From: CAZOWL01 sp964583605
Lineage (GTDB): Bacteria > Pseudomonadota > Gammaproteobacteria > Chromatiales > Chromatiaceae
DNA length: 64,000 nucleotides
Direction of reading: 5' to 3'
Assembly: GCA_964583605.1 (NCBI GenBank)
Contig: CAZOWL010000003.1
Span: 33,278-97,277 of the forward strand
Positions 60,168 through 64,000 of the stretch are shown here, one piece after another; position 1 is the stretch's first letter, and the number at the start of each line of letters is the position of its first letter. Below the pieces are notes generated by a model, which did not search any database, was not told the DNA's origin, and worked only from the letters and a program-made list of their open reading frames with translations. A program made the translations under genes and the position numbers.

Positions 60168-61921
60168 CTCCTGCTGGTGCTCCGGATCGATTGAAGATGC
60201 TCCAAGATCAGTTGCGGGGCACGCAGCCCCTGGTGGTCGTTGACATCGAGTCGATAGGCGATGTGCACCGTGCCGACCGCCTCGCGCAGGCGGCTCGCTT
60301 GATTGAAGCCAATGGCGTCGATCGGCCAGCCGCCGTCGGCCCGGACCCGCAGCCGCAGATGCCGCTCCGCAACCACGCGGCGATCGAGCACCTCGAAAGG
60401 GCCGTCGAAAAGGGGCTCAGGGAAGCCCTTGCCCCAGGGCCCGGCCAGGCGCAGATGCTCGGCCGTCGCCAGCGTCAACAGCGCAGCGGGGAGCTCGCCA
60501 TCCGAGACCAGCTCGCGCACGAGCGGGCCCTCGCCGAGCTCGCCGGAAACCAATTGTGTATACGCGTCGCGGAACTCCTCGAAAGCCGCCGGTCGCAGGC
60601 TGAGGCCGGCGGCCATCGCATGTCCCCCGAAGCGCGCGATCAACCCCGGATGGATCTGATCGATCCGCGCGATGAGATCGCGAATATGCAGCCCCTCGAT
60701 CGACCGCGCCGAGCCACGCAGCAGGCTATCATCGGCCTCCGCGAAGGCCACCACCGGGCGATGATAGCGCTCGCGGAGACGCGCCGCGAGGATGCCGGTG
60801 ACCCCTTGATGCCAGCCCGGGGCGAAGAGACACAGACCGGCACCGAGCCGCGCATCATCGAGCCTCAAGCCAGCCAATAGGGCCTCGGCCTCGGCTTGCA
60901 TCCCGTCTTCGATCGCGCGACGCTCGCGGTTGAGGCGATCGAGCTTCCGAGCCATCTCGAGCGCCTGTCTCGGATCCTCTGCAAGCAGACACTCGACGCC
61001 GAGGCTCATGTCCGCCAGCCGCCCGGCAGCGTTGAGCCGTGGCGCGACGGCGAAAGCCAGATCCCGCGCCGTCGCTGAGGCGGCGGTGCGCCCGGCGACA
61101 CCGAGCAGCGCGCGAACCCCCGGCCGGCACCGCCCGGCGCGGATACGGCGCAAGCCCTGCTCGACCAAGACGCGGTTGTTGTCGTCAAGAGTCACCACAT
61201 CCGCGACTGTGCCAAGTGCGACCAGATCCAAGAGCTCAGCCAGCTTCGGGGCCGAGCGGGCCGGGCCGAGCCAGCCAGAGGTCTGTAGGTGCGCCCGCAC
61301 CGCGGCGAGGAGGTAGAAGATGACGCCTACACCGGCCAGATGCTTGCTCGGGAAGGTGCAAGTGGGCTGGCTCGGATTGACGATGGCGGCCGCGTCGGGG
61401 AGCACCGGACCGGGCAGATGGTGATCGGTGATCACCACCGGTATGCCCAGGGTCTTCGCCCGATCGACACCCGCGAGGCTCGCGATGCCATTGTCGACCG
61501 TCAGAATCAGATCCGGGTGCCGTTCCGCCGCGACGTCGACCACCTCTGGGCTCAGACCGTAGCCGAAGGCGAAACGGCTCGGGACCAAATAGTCAACGCG
61601 CGCGGCGCCGAGGGCCCGCAGGCCGAGCAGAGCCACGACCGTGCCGGTCGCCCCGTCGGCATCATAGTCGCCGACGACAAGGATCGAGCCGCCGCGGCAA
61701 ATCGTATCAGCGAGACACTCCGCGGCCCTTGCGGCACCCGCGAGTGCCGAGAGCGGGTGCAGCCTAGCCAGACCGAGATCCGCACCGCCGGCACCGCGAG
61801 CCGCGTAGAGCCCAGCGCAGAGCGACTGCGCATCCGTGGGCACGGGCCCCGCGCGCTCGCGGCGCACGATCCGCACCGACGCGGTCTGAGGCTCGGGTGG
61901 GCACACTGGATCGCGGTTCAT
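60164..61921 (-). CDS. recJ: Single-stranded-DNA-specific exonuclease RecJ
   Basis: 585 aa DHH-family 5'-3' exonuclease for recombination and mismatch repair. Catalytic blocks are VVGDYDADGATGTVVALLGL, LILTVDNGIASLAGVDRAKT and VITDHHLPGPVLPDAAAIVN; the DHHA1 end includes RFGGHAMAAGLSLRPAAFEE. The length is normal. The upstream gap of ~475 bp to the DsrC-like gene contains its promoter. Confidence 0.95.
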   Translation of the reverse strand: MNRDPVCPPEPQTASVRIVRRERAGPVPTDAQSLCAGLYAARGAGGADLGLARLHPLSALAGAARAAECLADTICRGGSILVVGDYDADGATGTVVALLGLRALGAARVDYLVPSRFAFGYGLSPEVVDVAAERHPDLILTVDNGIASLAGVDRAKTLGIPVVITDHHLPGPVLPDAAAIVNPSQPTCTFPSKHLAGVGVIFYLLAAVRAHLQTSGWLGPARSAPKLAELLDLVALGTVADVVTLDDNNRVLVEQGLRRIRAGRCRPGVRALLGVAGRTAASATARDLAFAVAPRLNAAGRLADMSLGVECLLAEDPRQALEMARKLDRLNRERRAIEDGMQAEAEALLAGLRLDDARLGAGLCLFAPGWHQGVTGILAARLRERYHRPVVAFAEADDSLLRGSARSIEGLHIRDLIARIDQIHPGLIARFGGHAMAAGLSLRPAAFEEFRDAYTQLVSGELGEGPLVRELVSDGELPAALLTLATAEHLRLAGPWGKGFPEPLFDGPFEVLDRRVVAERHLRLRVRADGGWPIDAIGFNQASRLREAVGTVHIAYRLDVNDHQGLRAPQLILEHLQSIRSTSRS

Positions 61922-62396
61922 CGGCGGCGAAGAGTACCATCACCCCGGGTGCCCCATCAGAGATTCATGCTGGGCACGGCCACGAGACGGGGGTGCGTCC
62001 CCTTATGCGCAACAGCATACAGTCGCATTGGGCAAGACGCGGGACCGCTCGGACGTCACCCGGACGTCACTCGGCCGTGAAGAGATTGCGGTGCGGACCC
62101 TTCAGGCTGGACCCCGGCCCGCCCGCGCGTACGCACACCGGCGAAGGCAGCACCGAAGGTAAAAGCTAAGGCCCCGGCCCGCCCGCGCGTACGCACACCC
62201 AAAGCCAGCGCTCATGGTCTCGGGCTTCCCGCCTTGCTGTGCTGGCCAAATCTCCAACAATGGCGGATACTCCACGACGCCGCAGGCCGGTGATCCAGCA
62301 CTGGCAACCCATCAGAAGAATGAGGATTGTTGCTCCCGGAAGAGCAGGATCGAACAGATCGACCGTGACCATCGTTAAGATGGAGGAGATGTCTCG
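61922..62396. other. 475-bp divergent intergenic region between recJ and the DsrC-like gene
   Basis: The region holds both promoters and a 28-bp direct repeat (62112-62139 and 62172-62199). Overlapping frames on both strands (for example 62166-62693 minus, which runs through the DsrC-like gene) are shadows. A GGAGGAG ribosome site lies at its right end, 62382-62388. Confidence 0.5.
62112..62199. repeat. 28-bp direct repeat with 60-bp period
   Basis: CCCCGGCCCGCCCGCGCGTA followed by CGCACACC occurs at 62112-62139 and again, unchanged, at 62172-62199. The 32 bp between the copies is not repeated before the first copy or after the second. Confidence 0.85.
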
Positions 62397-62741
62397 ATGT
62401 CCGCTTCGCCACTCGCCAACCGGGATCTTCACCGCAACCGTCGCGGTTTCCTTGCCGATTTCGCCACCTGGGACCGCGAGGTCGCCATGGCCCTGGCCGC
62501 GGAGGAAGGACTCAAGCTCCGCGACAAGCACTGGGCAGTCCTCGAATTCCTGCGCGACTATTTCGCCGAGCATGACTTCCCGCCATCGCCGCGCGTCATC
62601 CTGCAGGGGCTCGGCGAGCGCCTGACGCGACCCGGCGTCGCACCCAAGCGCCGCGATCTCGAGACCCTGTTCCCGAACGGTGGGTGCAAACAAGCCTGCC
62701 GTCTTGCCGGATTACCCGACTACTACTGCCACTCCTGTTGA
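62397..62741 (+). CDS. DsrC/TusE-family protein with four C-terminal cysteines
   Basis: 114 aa sulfur-carrier family protein. DFATWDREVAMALAAEEGLK and LRDKHWAVLEFLRDYF and PSPRVILQGLGERL are the family core. In DsrC the flexible C-terminal arm ends KQACKIAGLPKPTGCV with cysteines ten apart; in TusE only the last cysteine remains. Here the arm is GGCKQACRLAGLPDYYCHSC, with C97, C101, C111 and C114, and nine residues between C101 and C111. Neither the DsrC nor the TusE pattern is met exactly. It is probably a persulfide-handling or regulatory paralogue. ATG 62397 has GGAGGAG 8-14 bp upstream. There is no dsr or tus gene beside it. Confidence 0.88.
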   Translation: MSASPLANRDLHRNRRGFLADFATWDREVAMALAAEEGLKLRDKHWAVLEFLRDYFAEHDFPPSPRVILQGLGERLTRPGVAPKRRDLETLFPNGGCKQACRLAGLPDYYCHSC

Positions 62742-63034
62742 CGGCCAGTTGGCCGCCGCGCTCGACTGGCTTCAGATCATTCAAACGATCACGGGGCGAA
62801 GCGATCCACCCTAGATGATGACACGTGGCCTCGCCCCAGAAGGTCACGACCGCAACCCCCTCCTGCCTCGCAAATCCCAGGGCTGAAATATGGGAATATT
62901 GGCCGTAGCCTCGCCGGTGGGTGGCAGACTCCTTCCGTAAGGTTTAGGATTGTGTGTATTTTTCGTCCCGCCCCGCTGAGCCCGGTTGGACGCGCGGAGG
63001 CTTAGAATCACCACAACACAGAGGAGACGCCCCC
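62742..63034. other. Intergenic region with a degenerate repeat copy
   Basis: Nearly 300 bp between the DsrC-like gene and acs. It includes a diverged copy of the left half of the 123-bp repeat (62785-62870) and, at 63021-63026, a GAGGAG ribosome site for acs. TTTAGG and TGTGTATTTTT around 62941-62961 are the least GC-rich part and may be the acs promoter. Confidence 0.5.
62785..62870 (+). repeat. Degenerate partial copy of the dispersed repeat
   Basis: ACGATCACGGGGCGAAGCGA, then CCACCCTAGATGATGACACG and GGCCTCGCCC, follow the order of the left half of the 123-bp unit with scattered substitutions; the right half is barely recognisable. Confidence 0.6.
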
Positions 63035-64000
63035 ATGTCGGACCAGAAGGTCTACCCGGTCCCAGAGTCGATCGCCGCCCAGGCCCACATCGACAAGGAT
63101 CATTACGCGAGCATGTACGAACGCTCGATCTCCGACCCCGAGGGCTTCTGGGCCGAGCAGGCCGAGCGATTTGTCACCTGGTCGAAGCCCTGGAATAAGG
63201 TGCTGAGCTACAGCTTCGCGGCCGAGGATCTTCACATCCGCTGGTTCGAGGGCGGCAAGCTCAACATCGCTCATAACTGCCTCGACCGTCACCTCGACAG
63301 GCGCGGCGACCAGGTCGCAATCATCTGGGAGGGCGACAATCCCGAGGAGGACCGGCGTCTCACCTATCGGGAGCTGCACGCCGAGGTCTGCAAGCTCGCC
63401 AATGTGCTCGCATCCCGCGGCGTCAAGAAGGGTGACCGGGTCTGCATCTATTTGCCGATGATCCCGGAGGCCGCCGTGGCGATGCTCGCTTGCGCGCGCA
63501 TCGGCGCGGTGCACTCGATCGTCTTCGGCGGCTTCTCGCCGGACAGCCTGCGCGACCGGATCCTGGACTCGGACTGCCGGACTCTAGTGACCTCCGACGA
63601 GGGCGTCCGTGGCGGCCGCCATGTGCCGCTGAAGAAGAACGCGGACAAGGCGCTGGCCGAATGTCCGAACGTCGACACTGTCGTCGTTGTACGGCGCACG
63701 GGCGGCGAGATCGATTGGACCGAAGGCCGCGATATCTGGTACCAAGAGGCCATGGCGGACGCGTCGAGCGACTGCCCGGCGGAGGAGATGGACGCCGAGG
63801 ACCCGCTCTTCATCCTCTACACGTCGGGCTCGACCGGCAAGCCGAAGGGCGTGCTACATACGACGGGCGGCTATCTCGTCTATGCCGCGATCACGCACAA
63901 GTACACCTTCGACTACCAGGACGGCGAGGTCTACTGGTGCACCGCCGACGTCGGCTGGGTCACCGGCCACACCTACATCGTCTATGGCCCACTGGCCAAC
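63035..64000 (+). CDS. acs: Acetyl-CoA synthetase Acs (partial, N-terminal half)
   Basis: The first 322 residues of acetate:CoA ligase (AMP-forming), which activates acetate. The start is [20 protein letters not shown] and the family N-terminal [20 protein letters not shown] follows. The core motifs present are [40 protein letters not shown] and the AMP-binding P-loop [12 protein letters not shown]. The last residues visible, [20 protein letters not shown], are also standard. GAGGAG 9 bp before the ATG supports the start. The gene runs off the right edge, so the C-terminal lid domain and the acetylation lysine are not visible. Confidence 0.96.
   Translation, partial: MSDQKVYPVPESIAAQAHIDKDHYASMYERSISDPEGFWAEQAERFVTWSKPWNKVLSYSFAAEDLHIRWFEGGKLNIAHNCLDRHLDRRGDQVAIIWEGDNPEEDRRLTYRELHAEVCKLANVLASRGVKKGDRVCIYLPMIPEAAVAMLACARIGAVHSIVFGGFSPDSLRDRILDSDCRTLVTSDEGVRGGRHVPLKKNADKALAECPNVDTVVVVRRTGGEIDWTEGRDIWYQEAMADASSDCPAEEMDAEDPLFILYTSGSTGKPKGVLHTTGGYLVYAAITHKYTFDYQDGEVYWCTADVGWVTGHTYIVYGPLAN

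Overview
This window looks like part of the chromosome of a purple sulfur bacterium (Chromatiaceae, near Thiocapsa/Allochromatium/Lamprocystis). The reasons are a uniformly GC-rich sequence, a hynS-isp1-isp2-hynL hydrogenase operon in the split order known from Thiocapsa and Allochromatium, a second hupSLC hydrogenase, two secreted Gly/Tyr-rich proteins resembling sulfur-globule proteins, and a DsrC/TusE-family sulfur-carrier paralogue. No tRNA, rRNA, CRISPR array or intact transposase was seen.

Layout. 1-3228 (minus): hupS-hupL-hupC, a membrane-bound uptake [NiFe] hydrogenase running off the left edge. 3.5-8.1 kb: a pentapeptide-repeat protein, a PAS hybrid histidine kinase, the frameshifted remnant of a CheR-PAS-GAF sensor, and a damaged PAS-GGDEF gene. 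8.7-9.6 kb: two small secreted proteins. 9.7-13.8 kb (minus): a complete CUT1-type sugar ABC importer whose lipoprotein gene starts inside a dispersed 123-130 bp repeat. 14-17.3 kb: M48 peptidase, DUF3775 and two envelope hypotheticals. 17.8-19.7 kb: two sulfur-globule-like genes flanking a secreted protein made of four exact 52-residue repeats. 20-22.4 kb: a PTS EIIA-CBS protein paired with a NhaD/ArsB-like antiporter. 22.4-25.5 kb: tandem repeats, an Uma2 remnant, a VPxPAAAWLF-type PEP-CTERM protein and a gene-poor stretch with two near-identical 17-bp boxes. 25.6-31.7 kb: RND pump subunit, HdeD-like protein, a yciA thioesterase pseudogene broken by one amber codon, and polyphosphate:AMP phosphotransferase.

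31.7-37.7 kb: an AT-rich promoter region with an FNR-type box and a well-placed -10, a repeat copy, a 21-bp-stem hairpin, then hynS-isp1-isp2-hynL and a strong hairpin after the operon. 37.9-55.9 kb: mixed housekeeping and envelope genes (cysteine hydrolase, DUF29, MscK-type channel, MgtC/DUF4010, lytic transglycosylase, gnd and a coupled glycosyltransferase, dsbB, aguB, L,D-transpeptidase, SulP, GT4, Rap1a-like and sCache proteins). 56-62 kb (minus): sdhC-sdhD-sdhA-sdhB-sdhE and recJ-darP. 62.4 kb to the right edge: the DsrC/TusE paralogue and the 5' part of acs.

Together the two hydrogenases, the sulfur-linked proteins and succinate dehydrogenase fit a photolithotroph using H2 and reduced sulfur. 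The two small subunits differ at the residues that set proximal-cluster type: HupS carries the six-cysteine O2-tolerant pattern, while HynS has the standard glycines. This suggests division of labour between aerobic and anaerobic H2 use. The least explained material is the 52-residue four-repeat protein between the sulfur-globule-like genes, the EIIA-CBS/antiporter pair, and the four-cysteine C-terminal arm of the DsrC-like protein.
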